Below are positions 24,314 to 36,161 of a stretch of DNA of 64,000 nucleotides, one piece after another. The position numbers were made by a program, and so were the translations under genes. The stretch's first letter is position 1. Each line of letters begins with the position of its first letter. Source of the stretch: Lamellibrachia columna (lineage: Eukaryota; Annelida; Polychaeta; Sabellida; Siboglinidae); assembly GCA_963662155.1 (NCBI GenBank), contig OY759268.1, forward strand, positions 5,184,201 to 5,248,200, given 5' to 3'. The notes beneath the pieces were generated by a model. It did no database searches. It saw only the letters and a list, made by a program, of their open reading frames with translations, and had not been told where the DNA came from.

Positions 24314-25253
24314 TAATAATAATAATAATAATAATTTTATAATAATAATAATTTTATTAAAATGGCAACTATAGCAGTTGAATTATACAATTGGCACAGT
24401 AAAACAACCAATGATAATAAATTAATTAAGACAAAAATATGACTTTAAATATAAAAACTTAAAAGGTGCACGTACATCATGTTTAAAGTTATGTTTGTAT
24501 ATTAACAATGTAAATATGAAGGACATAATCATAAATTAAAACTTAAAACAGGCAATACTATAGTAGAATAAATTATATGGCCTACTACTATTATGTAAAA
24601 AGTAACTAATTTATAAATCAGTTCATAATTACTGCCAGTGTCTTAAAGCATATGGTATAAAAGAGTTCTGAAATCTTGCAGTTCTGCAACGCGGCACACA
24701 GTAAGTCCTCATGTTTCGAGTTATATACGGAGTTTCCCGGAGGGGAGGCAAAAGATGGTGTAATTTATGTGTAGATTGTTGCATGCTTATGAATAGCGTT
24801 CTACACAACTTCTCCCTCCGGTCTGACAGCGTTGGTAGATTGGCTGCGGTGATGGCTTCGGTGTATGACTTATCTTGGAAAATGATCCGCATTGCCCGTT
24901 TCTGGATGTATTCTATCTGTCTCGTTTGCTTTTTTGTAAGGCTCGTGTGCCACACTTGGCATGCATACTCCAATACCGATCGGACGATTGAAGTGTATAT
25001 GTTGATGAGATGGTGAGGGTCAATGCCGGCTCTTTTGAGAAGGATGATGAAGTATAGACGTTGCGATGCTTTTGTAGTGATTTCGTCTATGTGTAATTGC
25101 CACTTCAGGTCTTCAGATAGAGTCACACCTAGTAGACGTGTGCTGTTAACTTGTTGGATTGGTCTACCGTCGATGGTTAGCAGTGCGATGTCCGGAGTTG
25201 ATTTCTTGAAGCATATCCGCAGTTCTTTCGTCTTGTCGTAGTTCAGCGCCATT
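24314..25253 (-). pseudogene. 5'-truncated LINE insertion, reverse transcriptase C-terminal region
   Basis: The minus strand is open for 207 codons (25252 down to 24629). It starts inside the reverse transcriptase with ALNYDKTKELRI, then VNSTRLLGVTLSEDLKW, HLINIYTSIVRSVLEYACQV (thumb region), QIEYIQKRAMRIIF, and LPTLSDRREKLCRTLF, ending FIPYALRHWQ. The 3' tail is ATT-rich, (ATT)n on the element strand. The second array copy preserves the empty site at 27461-27480, so the limits are known to within a base. There are no internal stops, so it is the youngest LINE piece here. It cannot be autonomous. Confidence 0.92.
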
Positions 25254-25796
25254 ACAGTCTAATGCTCCATTTGTATGAGTATGCTACAGTCTAATGCTTT
25301 GTTTGCATGAGTATGCTACAGTCTAATGCTCCATTTGCATGAGTAATGATACAGTCTAATGCTCCATTTGTATGAGTATGCTACAGTCTAATGCTTTGTT
25401 TGCATGAGTATGCTACAGTCTAATGCTCCATCTGCACGAGTACGCTACAGTATGATGTTCTACTTGTATGAGTATGCTATAGTTTAATGTTCCGTCTGCA
25501 TGAGTATGCTACAGTCTAGTGCTCCATTTGTATGAGTATGCTACAGTCTAAACCTCCGTTTACATGAGTTTGCTACAGTCTAATGTTCCACCTGCATGAG
25601 TATACTACATTCTAAAGCTCCATTTGTATGAGTATTCTACAGACTAATGCTTTATTTGCATGAGTATGCTACAGTCTAATGCTCCATTTGTATGAGTTTG
25701 CTACAGTCCGATGCTCCACCTGTATGAGTATGCTACAATCTAATACTCCATCTGTATGAGTATGCTAGTCTAATACTCCATCTGTATAAGTAAATT

Positions 25797-26085
25797 AGAG
25801 TAAAAGGTACGTTCTTATATAGTGCGGTATCCAGTTCGCTGGACCGCTCAAAGTGCTTTACACTTCACCCCTGGCAGATCTGATCATTCCAAGGACATTT
25901 CAACTTCTCTGGGAACCATTCAGCCATGCGCTGCAATTGCGCGAAGACTATTCGTTCACATTTCCATCATTGTCTGTATTGGTGGTAGTCATTTATACAA
26001 CTGAGTGAATTGTGGCAAAGTGTGGTGATCAAACCTGCCAAAGGTTCGAAGAGACCGCAGTGGGATTTGAAACCGGGAGAGAGTA
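25797..26085 (-). mobile_element. tRNA-derived SINE, 5'-truncated (copy 1)
   Basis: On the minus strand a B-box-like GGTTTCAAATCCC is followed by a body with TTCGAACC, ACTTTGCCACAATTCACTCA, TTCCCAGAGAAGTTG, GAAGTGTAAAGCACTTTGAG and an end near AAGAACGTACCTTTTAC. The same order and similar sequence occur in the fuller copy at 60265-60655. The A-box end is missing. It interrupts the 32-bp array. Confidence 0.8.
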
Positions 26086-28113
26086 TGCTACAGTCTAATG
26101 CTCCATTTGTATGAGTTTGCTACAGTCTAATGCTCCATTTGTATTAGTATGCTACAGTCTAATGCTCCATTTGTATTAGTATGCTACAGTCTAATGCTCT
26201 GTTTTATGAGTATGCTACAGTCTAATGCTCCATTTGCATGAGTATGCTACAGTCTAATGTGCCATCTGCATGATTATGCTACAGTCTAATGCGCAATCTG
26301 CATGAGTATGCTACACAGTCTAATGCTCCATCTGTCTAATGCCCTGTTTGCATGAGTATGCTACAGTCTAATCCTCCATTTGCATGAGTATGCTACAGTC
26401 TAATGTTCCACCTGCATGTGTATGCTACAGTCTAATGCTCTGTTTGTATGAGTATGCTACAGTATAATGCTCTGTATGCATGAGTATGCTACAGTCTAAT
26501 GCTATGTTTGCATGAGTATGCTACAGTCTATTGCTCTGCTTGCATGACTATGGTACAGTATAATGTTCCATCTGTATGAATATGCTACAGTCTAATGCTC
26601 CATTTGCATGAGTATGCTACAGTCTAATGCGCCATCTGCATGATTATGCTACAGTCTAATGCGCAATCTGCATGAGTATGCTACACAGTCTAATGCTCCA
26701 CCTGCATGAGTATGCTACAGCCTAATGCTCTGTTTGCATGAGTATGCTACAGTCTAATGCTCTGTTTCATAAGTATGCTGCAGTCTGATGCTCCATTTGC
26801 ATAAATATAATAGTGTAATACTCCATATACATGAGTATGCTACAGTCTAATGCTCCATTTGCAAGAGTATGCTGCAGTATGATGTTCCACTTGCATAAAT
26901 ATAATAGTGTAATACTCCATATACATGAGTATGCTACAGTCTAATGCGCCATCTGCATGATTATGCTACAGTCTAATGCGCCATCTGCATAAGTATGCTA
27001 CACAGTCTAATGTGCAATCTGCATGAGTATGCTACACAGTCTAATGCTCCATCTGCATGAGTATGCTACAGTCTAATGCTCTGTTTGCATGAGTATGCTA
27101 CAGTCTAATGCTCTGTTTCATGAGTATGCTAGTCTAATGCTCCATTTGCAAGAGTATGCTGCAGTCTGATGCTCCAATTGCATAAATATAATAGTGTAAT
27201 ACTCCATTTGCATGAGTATGCTACAGTCTAATGTGCCATCTGCATGATTATGCTACAGTCTAATGCACCATCTGCATGAGTATGCTACACAGTCTAATGC
27301 GCAATCTGCATAAGTATGCTACACAGTCTAATGCTCCATCTGCACGAGTATGCTACAGTCTACTGCTCTGTTTGCATGAGTATGCTACAGTCTGTTTCAT
27401 AAGTATGCTACAATCTAATGCTCTGTTTCATAAGTATGCTACAGTCTAATGCTCCATCTGCATGAGTAATGATACAGTCTAATGCTCCATTTGTATGAGT
27501 ATGCTACAGTCTAATGCTTTGTTTGCATGAGTATGCTACAGTCTAATGCTCCATTTGCATGAGTAATGATACAGTCTAATGCTCCATTTGTATGAGTATG
27601 CTACAGTCTAATGCTTTGTTTGCATGAGTATGCTACAGTCTAATGCTCCATTTGCATGAGTAATGATACAGTCTAATGCTCCATTTGTATGAGTATGCTA
27701 CAGTCTAATGCTTTGTTTGCATGAGTATGCTACAGTCTAATGCTCCATCTGCACGAGTACGCTACAGTATGATGTTCTACTTGTATGAGTATGCTATAGT
27801 TTAATGTTCCGTCTGCATGAGTATGCTACAGTCTAGTGCTCCATTTGTATGAGTATGCTACAGTCTAAACCTCCGTTTACATGAGTTTGCTACAGTCTAA
27901 TGTTCCACGTGCATGAGTATACTACATTCTAAAGCTCCATTTGTATGAGTATTCTACAGACTAATGCTTTATTTGCATGAGTATGCTACAGTCTAATGCT
28001 CCATTTGTATGAGTTTGCTACAGTCCGATGCTCCACCTGTATGAGTATGCTACAATCTAATACTCCATCTGTATGAGTATGCTAGTCTAATACTCCATCT
28101 GTATAAGTAAATT

Positions 28114-28402
28114 AGAGTAAAAGGTACGTTCTTATATAGTGCGGTATCCAGTTCGCTGGACCGCTCAAAGTGCTTTACACTTCACCCCTGGCAGATCTGA
28201 TCATTCCAAGGACATTTCAACTTCTCTGGGAACCATTCAGCCATGCGCTGCAATTGCGCGAAGACTATTCGTTCACATTTCCATCATTGTCTGTATTGGT
28301 GGTAGTCATTTATACAACTGAGTGAATTGTGGCAAAGTGTGGTGATCAAACCTGCCAAAGGTTCGAAGAGACCGCAGTGGGATTTGAAACCGGGAGAGAG
28401 TA
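28114..28402 (-). mobile_element. tRNA-derived SINE, 5'-truncated (copy 2)
   Basis: Essentially identical to 25797-26085, in the same place of the duplicated 32-bp array block. It arose by array duplication rather than a second insertion. Confidence 0.85.
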
Positions 28403-28770
28403 TGCTACAGTCTAATGCTCCATTTGTATGAGTTTGCTACAGTCTAATGCTCCATTTGTATTAGTATGCTACAGTCTAATGCTCCATTTGTATTAGTATG
28501 CTACAGTCTAATGCTCCATTTGTATTAGTATGCTAAAGTCTAATGCTCCATTTGTATGAGTATGCTACAGTCTAATGCTCCATTTGTATGAGTATGCTAG
28601 TCTAATGCTCTATTTGTATGAGTGTGCTACAATTTTAATGCTCCATTTGTATGAACACGCTACAGTCTAATGCTCCATTTGCATGAGTATGCTACAGTCT
28701 AATGCTCCATTTGTATGAGTATGCTAAAGTCTAATGCTCCATTTGTATGAGTATGCTAGTCTAATGCTGC

Positions 28771-29138
28771 CGGCTGATAATGATGGAGCAATTGACATCA
28801 CAAACTGTGTGCTCACTGGTGCTGGTAAAACACTAAACATTTAATGTCTTGTAAAAACACACCTTGTGTTGACCATAACAAACTACACAAGTTGTAATGT
28901 TGTCCTTGTGAACCAAATACGTTGCTGGGAAACCAGAGGAAATCACAGTTTCCAGTGAGAAATAGCCAAGAACCCAACAAAGTAGTTCTTTAAACATCTC
29001 AGGTCTTCTGGTCCACATTGGTCCCAAAATAAAAGTTAGGTCCAGTGTGCAGGTTCACTTACCCCAAAACACTACAACCCCGAGATTCTTGGCTAAACAA
29101 AACAAGATGGTGACACGCTATGAGTTTAATTCCAGAAC
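28771..29138. other. Region downstream of the AARS-like stop; no gene recognised
   Basis: Lies 3' of the minus-strand terminal exon. It may hold the 3' untranslated region. No clear AATAAA-type signal can be assigned with confidence. Confidence 0.35.
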
Positions 29139-29315
29139 TTATTTCCCACCTTGCACTGCTTGCATCAACTGTAACGAATCTTTGCCACTGAAGGTGAAAA
29201 TCCCGATGTTTGTTTTCTTTGCATATTTTCCTTTTGGTGACCAGTGGTTGCCATTGGTGACAGCGCTGCACATGTGCGCTCCGACCTCCATGGCGGTGAT
29301 CTGACAACTGAAGTT
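29139..29315 (-). CDS. AARS-like terminal exon (C-Ala end, with stop)
   Basis: A TATCTTGCAG acceptor is followed by 58 open codons and TAA. Readable parts are ITAMEVGAHMCSAV, then PKGKYAKKTN and LQLMQAVQGGK at the end. In AARS the last exon encodes the C-Ala region, with a TAxEW..V..C motif and a lysine/glycine-rich stretch. The resemblance is weak but the position, phase 0 start and stop all fit. The usual GGKGGGKD motif is not intact. Confidence rests on order and phase more than on similarity. Confidence 0.5.
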   Translation of the reverse strand, partial: NFSCQITAMEVGAHMCSAVTNGNHWSPKGKYAKKTNIGIFTFSGKDSLQLMQAVQGGK

Positions 29316-29504
29316 CTGCAAGATAAATGCCAGATTCAGTAATTCTTCATTCATGCATTTCATTGGTTGCATAAAATCTCTACAGAAATTTTAAGATTGG
29401 CCCGTTTTTCAGGGTACAAACAAATTATCGATATTTATTGCTAATTAATCAAACTGGTGCAATTTACAGCCAAAATGTGTTAACAAAGTGCAATTTGTTA
29501 AAAC

Positions 29505-29720
29505 TCCATCCTCAACTGATTTAGCTTATCGTAGATCTGGCTTGTTGATGTCCAAATATGCAGTGTGTGAATAGTCGCAGTCGATTTAATAAGCAAATGT
29601 CTATTTTTTTTAAATCGTTGAAATAATTTATTATAGGTGTTGCATCTGGTCGCAAAATAGTGGATATCCAAAATGGTAAATACTGTACAGGTCGATATGT
29701 ATAAACATATAATGGTCAAC
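29505..29720. repeat. Dispersed repeat, also at 32440-32585 and (inverted) 60120-60200
   Basis: Shared pieces include GATGTCCAAATATG, a TTTTTTAAATCGTTGAAA block and AATAGTGGATATCCAAAATG. Two copies are direct and one is inverted. No coding potential or termini are evident, so the family cannot be named. Confidence 0.6.
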
Positions 29721-29734
29721 TTATATAAGTCACC

Positions 29735-30412
29735 TTATATATAACTTGATGCTATTGTAGTATTAAATGTGATTCATCAAGATGTCTGAACAGTGGATGT
29801 GTTAGATTGTGTTCATATTATATAACTTGATGTTTTTGTAATAGTAATGTGATTCGTTAAGATATCTGAATAGTTGATTGATTCATTAAAATACCTGAAC
29901 AGTCATAGTGTTAGACTCGATACAGTTAGACTGGACACAGTTTATATATAACGTGATGTTATTGTAGTATTAAATGTGATTCATTAAGATAACTGAACAG
30001 TTGATGTGTTAGACTGGACACAGTTTACATTATATAACTTGATGTTATTGTAATATTAAATGTGATTCGTTAAGATATATGAACAGTCATAGTGTTAGGC
30101 TGGATACAGTTTATATTATATAACTTGATGTTATTGTAATATTAAATGTGATTCGTTAAGATATATGAACAGTCATAGTGTTAGGCTGGATACAGTTTAT
30201 ATTATATAACTTGATGTTATTGTAATATTAAATGTGATTCATTAAGATATCTGAACAATGGATGTGTTAGACTGGATACAGTTGATATTATATAACTTGA
30301 TGCTATTGTAATATTAAATGTGATTCATTAAGATATCTGAACAGTTATAGTGTTAGACTAGATATAGTTTATATTATATAACATGATGTTATTGCAATGT
30401 TTAATGTGATTT
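29735..30412. repeat. 86-bp minisatellite, about 8 copies
   Basis: The unit contains TATATAACTTGATGTTATTG, AATGTGATTCATTAAGATAT and GTGTTAGACTGGATACAG. It lies in an intron of the AARS-like locus. Confidence 0.92.
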
Positions 30413-30602
30413 GAAGCACATCATAACTTTTTCTCAAGAAATTCAGTTGTTTTCACATGGAGTTGAAGCAAGCTGGATATTTTGAAAACCTTCGAAAGAT
30501 ATTTCTATGTTTTTTTTTCACTGAGAAAACGTTTCAAAGCAACAGGCTTGGTTGCATAGTTGCCTCCACGCAACCAGGTTCATGAACATGGTCTCAACTT
30601 AC

Positions 30603-30782
30603 CTGTGGAATATATATGACACCCTGGATGATCTTCCGCTTCTCGTTGTCACTAGGTGGCACCAGAAGCACCAATGCCATAATCAGGTTTGTCGTGGCCA
30701 ACACTGTGACTATCTGTGCAGAGATAAGATTTGAATGCCAGGGCAGCCAATTTGAAACTACACCATTCTCAAGTGTATTGAC
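30603..30782 (-). CDS. AARS-like penultimate exon
   Basis: It ends CCACAG before GTAAGTTG and is open for 60 codons back to a GGACCCAG acceptor at 30782. An alternative acceptor (CTGCACAG) at 30713 gives 37 codons. Readable parts are TTNLIMALVLLVPPSDNEKR and KIIQGVIYIPQ. This matches the AARS pattern of a hydrophobic strand, an acidic turn, and a strand ending in VPQ or IPQ just before the C-Ala region. Both ends are in phase 0, matching the exons on either side. No stops are present. Confidence 0.65.
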
Positions 30783-30978
30783 CTGGGTCCATATCCAACA
30801 ACAGATTTCCACAAACAACAAAACATGAGAACATTGGCATCATCCTAAAAAGGAGAAATGACTCGACCATGCCTTCAGAGTGACCAATCACATGTCAGTG
30901 AAAACAGTTTTGACCTTCGCCCCAGCAGGGAAGACGAAAAGGTCCAAATCAAAAACAATGCCGAGACGAGCGAAGGAA

Positions 30979-31280
30979 GAACTGAAGGCTGCTGGGCTGA
31001 CATGGGACACAGCGGCAAGGAGAACCCAAGACAGAGAGAACTGAAGGCTGCTGGGCTGACATGGGACACAGCGGCAAGGAGAGCCCAAGACAGAGGGAAC
31101 TGAAGGCTGCTGGGCTGACATGGGACACAGCGGCAAGGAGAGCCCAAGACATAGGGAACTGAAGGCTGCTGGGCTGACATGGGACACAGCGGCAAGGAGA
31201 GCCCAAGACAGAGGGAACTGAAGGCTGCTGGGCTGACATGGGACACAGCAGCAAGGAGAGCCCAAGGCAGAGGGAACTGG
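30979..31280. repeat. 59-bp minisatellite, about 5 copies
   Basis: The unit begins GAACTGAAGGCTGCTGGGCT and includes GACATGGGACACAGCGGCAA. The period is 59, not divisible by three, so overlapping open frames cycle through phases. Intronic to the AARS-like locus. Confidence 0.95.
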
Positions 31281-31446
31281 CGAGAACTTGTGTGAGCCGT
31301 TTATGTCACACCTGGACGAGGATTATGTATGTAAGTTATTCAACAGTTATACAAACAACTTGTGGAAGGATATAAATAGCAATTTCGTCAAAGCGTTAAA
31401 AATGTATTTAGAAAAGTCAAAGAACACAGAAGTCAGCAAAGTTGAC

Positions 31447-31840
31447 ACAATTATGTAATTGTGTGTCTAAAAGATCTGACAAATGACAAGTCAAAGTTGA
31501 CACAAATATATAATATTGTGAGTCTAAAAGATCTGACAAGTGGCAGATCAAAGTTGACACAAATATGTAATATTGTGAGTCTAAAAGATCTGACAAATGG
31601 CAGGTCAAAGTTGACACAAATATGTAATATTGTGAGTCTAAGAGATCTGACAAATGTCATGTCAAAGTTGACACAAATGTGTAATATTGTGTGTCTAAAA
31701 GATCTGACAAGTGACAGTTCAAAGTTGACACAAATATGTAATATTGTGAGTCTAAAAGATCTGACAAATGGCAAGTCAAAGTTGACACCAATATGTAATA
31801 TTGTGAGTCTAAAAGACCTGACAACTGGCAAGTGAAAGGT
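31447..31840. repeat. 57-bp minisatellite, about 7 copies
   Basis: The unit is TCTAAAAGATCTGACAAATG followed by GCAAGTCAAAGTTGACACAA and a TATGTAATATTGTGAG tail. Because 57 is divisible by three, 19-residue peptide repeats appear open on both strands. They are not genes. Confidence 0.95.
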
Positions 31841-32831
31841 ACAAAGTCTGATCGTTATAAAGTATTATTGTAAAATCATGCTATAAAGTTTAAATCAGAA
31901 ATTTTTTTACATTTTGACCCACACAAGTGTGTTTTAGTGAACTACCATTTTGTTTTATAATTTGACTGTTATTTATTTAATTCAAAAGTTTTGGAGGAAT
32001 GTCATGTTGAATGGCAAGGTCGATATTCATAAACAGATAATGGTCAAATTAAATTTGTTTAAATGTGCTTCACTAAAACACATTTGTACAGTGAAGATGT
32101 GAGAATATAATTTTATGTTTATACTATGTAATATGATTTGACACTACCATTGATCAGACCTTGTATCTCTAAAGGACCAATATTCAAATCGCCTTGCTGC
32201 CCTACAAATCCTGGATGACTGCGTTTAATCCCCCAGTTTTCCTTCATTGTATTTACAAAAAAATATGAAGAAGTCACGATAAACATGTTCTATATACGGA
32301 CTTGGGATTTGTAAGTATTTTATAAAAAAAAAATTTTGGCGTGATAATCCAAGTATATCCTCGACTCATTCAATCAGATCTATTTTTGGGGGGATTATTT
32401 GAATTTTTTACAATTCACAAATCCAGTTCTTCTATGTCCAAATATTCGTGGTTGGTCTAATCTTTTAAATGTGTGATTTTTAAAAAAATCATTGAAAGAA
32501 TTGACTTTAGTGATTAGATCTGGTAAGGCTCTAAATAGTGGATATCTAAAATGGTAAACACTGTGCGAGTCAATGCGAATCATGGGCGTGACTTCCATCT
32601 TCTCGCCAATCGTATGACAAAGTTATGAAATTTCATCGTGATTTTTCAGCGTTTCCATTTTCACTTTAATTAACGTTTGAGTAAACATTAAGTAATTTAA
32701 TAGTTTGTCTGATGATTTCACAAACAAAATATACAACAGTTGCGCTAACGAGCTAGCATATTGCAGTGGATAGTAGGTACATTTTATTTTTTTGCAAAAT
32801 GAATTTGAAATAAGACTAGTGAAAACATTGA
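31841..32831. other. Intronic sequence with dispersed repeat at 32440-32585; no exon seen
   Basis: AT-rich. It holds a second copy of the 29505 repeat and a piece near 32015 that resembles 29690 (GGTCGATAT..ATAATGGTCAA). No supported exon. Confidence 0.5.
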
Positions 32832-33256
32832 ATTGAGGAGGGACCTTTAATTGAATTGAGGAGGGACCTTTAATCTAATTGAGGGGGGACCTTTAATTGA
32901 ATTGAGGAACCTTTAAGATAATTGAGGGGGGGTCTTTAAGAGAAATGAGGGGGACCTTTAAGAGAATTGAGGAGGGACCTTTAAGAGAATTGAGGAGGGA
33001 CTTTAGGAGAATTGAGGAGGGATCTTTAGGAGAATTGAGGAGGGACCTTTAATCAAATTGAGGAGGGACCTTTAAGATAATTGAGGGGGATCTTTAAGAT
33101 AATTGAGGGGGACTTTTAAGAGAATTGAGGGAGATCTTTAAGAGAATTGAGGACGGACCTTTAGGAGAACTGAGGGGATCTTTAAGAGAATTGAGGGACC
33201 TTTAAGAGAATTGAGGATGGACCGTTAAGAGGATTGAGGAGCAACCTTTAACTAAC
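32832..33256. repeat. 23-bp minisatellite (GAGGAGGGACCTTTAAGAGAATT type)
   Basis: About 18 degenerate copies of GAGGAGGGACCTTTAAGA plus GAATT. The same family and the same right flank (GCTGCCAATCTGTACAAAC) occur at 59008-59580. Confidence 0.93.
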
Positions 33257-33404
33257 GCTGCCAATCTGTACAAACTCACGTGAATGTGAATATATTCTTT
33301 ACTCAACAAGAATTATTCAATATAATGGGTGAACTGTTTACTGCAATGATTCAATATAAACAAATTCCCTAAAGTGGGGTGTCTACCCGTCAGGGGAATC
33401 TTAC

Positions 33405-33533
33405 CTGTCGAAGGTCATCTTTAACTGATTTGTTATTCTCTGCACTATGGACGTTGATCTGGAGCGATTGTAGCACCCTCTCTATGTCGTCACGGTCAAT
33501 CTTTGACAGCAAAATGTCTTGTGCTGACAAACT
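33405..33533 (-). CDS. AARS-like exon, C-terminal helical region (SLSAQDILLS)
   Basis: Acceptor ATTACATTACAG, 43 open codons, donor CGACAG before GTAAGATT. It reads SLSAQDILLSKIDRDDIERV, then LQSLQINVHSAENNKS and VKDDLRQ. Charged, heptad-like spacing fits the helical linker after the editing domain of AARS. Both ends are phase 0. Truncated relics of this exon exist at 34951-35007 and 37483-37539. Confidence 0.65.
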
Positions 33534-33775
33534 CTGTAATGTAATCAGACTTCATTATTGACCTGCCACAGAGTCTTCTTTTTCAAAATGCGACCATCAT
33601 ATTTATTTATTTATCGACCTAACTAACATCAACAATCATCAAATAGAGTAGCTTTGTTCATGGATTCAGCAATTTTAATCAGCCACCTGTCAAGCTATGC
33701 AATACGGCCGCCCATCAATTACAGGCTGGGATTGAATTCCTGGCTATTATTCTGTGATACTATTGCAATCAGGGC

Positions 33776-34876
33776 TGTAAGCTAACACTGGCCCGGTGGC
33801 CAATGGCCTGTACTATCGCAATCAGTGCTGCAAGCTAACAATGGCCAGGTGGCCAATGGCCTGTACCATTGCAATCAGGGCTGCAAGCTAACACTGGCCC
33901 AGTGGTCAATGGCCGGTACTATCGCAATCAGTGCTGCAAGCTAACACTGGCCAGGTGGCCAATGGCCTGTACTATTGCAATCATGGCTGGAAGCTAACAC
34001 TGGCCCTGTGGCCAATGGCCGGTACTATCGCAATCAGGGCTGAAAGCTAACACTGGCAAGGTGGCCAATGGCCTGTACTATTGCAATCAGGGCTGAAAGC
34101 TAACACTGGCCTGGTGGCCAATGGCCTGTACTATTGCAATCAGGGCTGAAAGCTAACACTGGCCCGGTGGCCAATGACCGGTACTATCACAATCAGGGCT
34201 GAAAGCTAACACTGGCCCGGTGGCCAATGGTGTGTACTATTGCGATCAGGGCTGTAAGCTAACACCGGCTTGGTGGTTAATGGCCTGTACTAATGCAATC
34301 ATGGCAGCAAGCTTAATGGCCTGTACTAATGCAATCATGGCTGCAAGCTAACACTGGCCCAGTGGCCAATGGCCTGTATTATTGCAATCAGGGCTGCAAA
34401 TTAACACTGGCCTGGTGGCCAATGACCTGTATTATTGCAATCAGGGCTGAAAGCTAACACTGGCCCAGTGGCCAATGACCTGTATTATTGCAATCGGGCT
34501 GCAAGCTAACAATGGCCCGGTGGCCAATGACCTGTATTATTGCAATCAGGGCTGCAAGCTAACACTGGCCCGGTGGCCAATGGCCCGTACTATTGCAATT
34601 AGGGCTGCAACCTAACACCAGCCTGGTGGCCAATGGCCTGTACTATTGCAATCAGGGCTGTAAGCTAACACTGGCCCGGTGGCCAATGACTTGTATTACT
34701 GCAATCAGGGCTGTAAGGTAACACTGGCCCGGTGGCCAATGACCTGTATTATTGTAATCAGGATTGCAAGCTAACACTGGACTGGTGGCTAATGACCTGT
34801 ATTCCTGCAATCAGGGCTGCAAGTTAACACTGGCCCGGTGGCCAATGACCTGTATTATTGTAATCAGGGCTGCAAG
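33776..34876. repeat. 53-bp minisatellite, about 21 copies
   Basis: The unit is GCTGCAAGCTAACACTGGCC, CGGTGGCCAATGGCCTGTAC and TATTGCAATCAGG. It includes GGCCCGGTGGCCAATGGCC, rich in GGCC. Intronic to the AARS-like locus. Confidence 0.95.
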
Positions 34877-34950
34877 AAATGGATAAAATAAAATAAGTGT
34901 TTTTGGAAAAGCAAGTTGAAGGAGAAAAATAGGTACACATAAAATAGCGT

Positions 34951-35007
34951 CCTCTTTATGTCATCATGGTCAATCTTTAACAGCAAAATGTCTTGTCCTG
35001 ACAAACT
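34951..35007 (-). pseudogene. Relic of the SLSAQD exon (copy A; copy B at 37483-37539)
   Basis: Fifty-seven bases match the first half of the exon at 33405-33533 with about eight changes. The acceptor side has lost two bases of the AGTTTG start and the rest of the exon is gone. It shows that an earlier duplication carried exon sequence before the 2.5-kb event. Confidence 0.8.
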
Positions 35008-35460
35008 GTATAACGTAATCAGACTTCATGATTGACCTGCCACAGAGTCATCTTTTTCAAAATACGACCATCATATTTATTTTAGGATGGCCATAAAATT
35101 GTTAAGAGATGACTACGACTCGGATTTAGTTTATTGATTGATTTGAAATCAAATAATTTACAAAATACCTTGTAAGGATTACCATTAAAACATAAAATGT
35201 CACTAGCATGGGAACCACCCATTAAATAAACACAAACTCAATATGATGCAACTGTATAAGATGGCCAACAGCCCCACCTACTGGCTTGTCTAGTACTATT
35301 TTGCTGCATCAGATTCTGCGTCAAATAGTTTACTATAAAATTGTAATTTTTTAGATCCTAGAGATGCATTGACCTGTGCTGAGAACAACAACTGATCCAT
35401 GCCAGTTCAAGCCAGTGCAAACCAGTTTAAACCAGCAGGTCTGCGCTTCACCACAACTAC

Positions 35461-35571
35461 CTTTTCAATGGCTTGAACTTCTTCCACCCATAGTGTCCTC
35501 TTCTGGCCAGTACTTGTCCACTGCCGGAGACGGTCAAGTTGTGACCTTAACCTTTTCCCATTGGCTATTGC
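35461..35571 (-). CDS. AARS-like exon AIANG, duplicate A
   Basis: Acceptor GACTTTGTAG, 37 open codons, donor GAAAAG before GTAGTTG. It reads AIANGKRLRSQLDRLRQWTS, then TGQKRTLWVEEVQAIEK. It continues directly from the VTGATARQ end of the SHVHN exon in phase 0, as the helical segment after VTGxxA does in AARS. The duplicate at 37993-38103 is the same. Confidence 0.7.
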
Positions 35572-36052
35572 CTACAAAGTCATTGAGGTCATTTTGGGTC
35601 AATATATCAAGGTGACAAATCATTTTTTTTTTAGAACAGTGCACTAAAGGACAACTTGTTGACATTGCTTGACAAACAACACTAAACAAGACGAATAATG
35701 GATTTTGTTTAATACTAAACAGACAAGATATTGATAGGAATGTTATCTTCAAACTGAAGGTAGACGAACTAGAGGGCATGGAGTAATCTTAATAAAAGTA
35801 CAGTGTAAATTAGGAGTAAGAAAGTATTCCTTCTCATGGAATGGAACACGCTGCTTACTGATGATGTATCAATTTGGAAGTAGTGAGAATATATTTAAAA
35901 ACATGATTAATCTGACAGCGTAAACAGGATATGTGTTAAATATCAATATGCAATTACACTTATACATTTGATACAAGTATTACCATAATCGCAGCAATTA
36001 ATTATTATTACAATCTTAACCTAAAAAATGCCCAATCAGAATTCATACCCAC

Positions 36053-36161
36053 CTGCCTTGCTGTCGCGCCTGTCATGGCTATTACCATTTTTGTACCTTG
36101 CTTTATACCCAGGAAGTTGGTTACCACTAGCGCCCCCAGGTGGCCAGTGTTGTGAACATGT
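36053..36161 (-). CDS. AARS-like exon SHVHN, duplicate A
   Basis: Acceptor CATTCTTCAG, 109 bp, donor AGGCAG before GTGGGT. It reads HVHNTGHLGALVVTNFLGIK, then QGTKMVIAMTGATARQ. This is the segment after the CGGT/SH zinc motif of AARS (CGGTH..TG.IG..V....I..G.RR..AVTG). The first base completes the split serine codon from the 39705 exon. A CTCF-like 20-mer lies at 36127-36146. Confidence 0.8.

Larger units (their letters stand above)
22655..28770. repeat. 32-bp minisatellite, roughly 140 copies, internally duplicated
   Basis: The unit is close to GCTACAGTCTAATGCTCC plus ATTTGCATGAGTAT. Variants include CTGTTTGC, GCGCCATCTGC, shorter units lacking GC, and ACACAG insertions. A block of about 2.2 kb is present twice, at 23036-26198 and 26199 to about 28520, with variants in the same order. 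The first copy carries a LINE insertion that the second lacks; both carry the same SINE. The second copy has one extra run of units near 27555-27690. Confidence 0.95.

Noticed and set aside
22655..28770. CRISPR-like array
   Set aside because: Units are contiguous and degenerate with no unique spacers, the genome is eukaryotic and no cas genes exist.
30875..31265. Three overlapping minus-strand frames with Cys-rich repeats
   Set aside because: They are phase-shifted translations of the 59-bp minisatellite.
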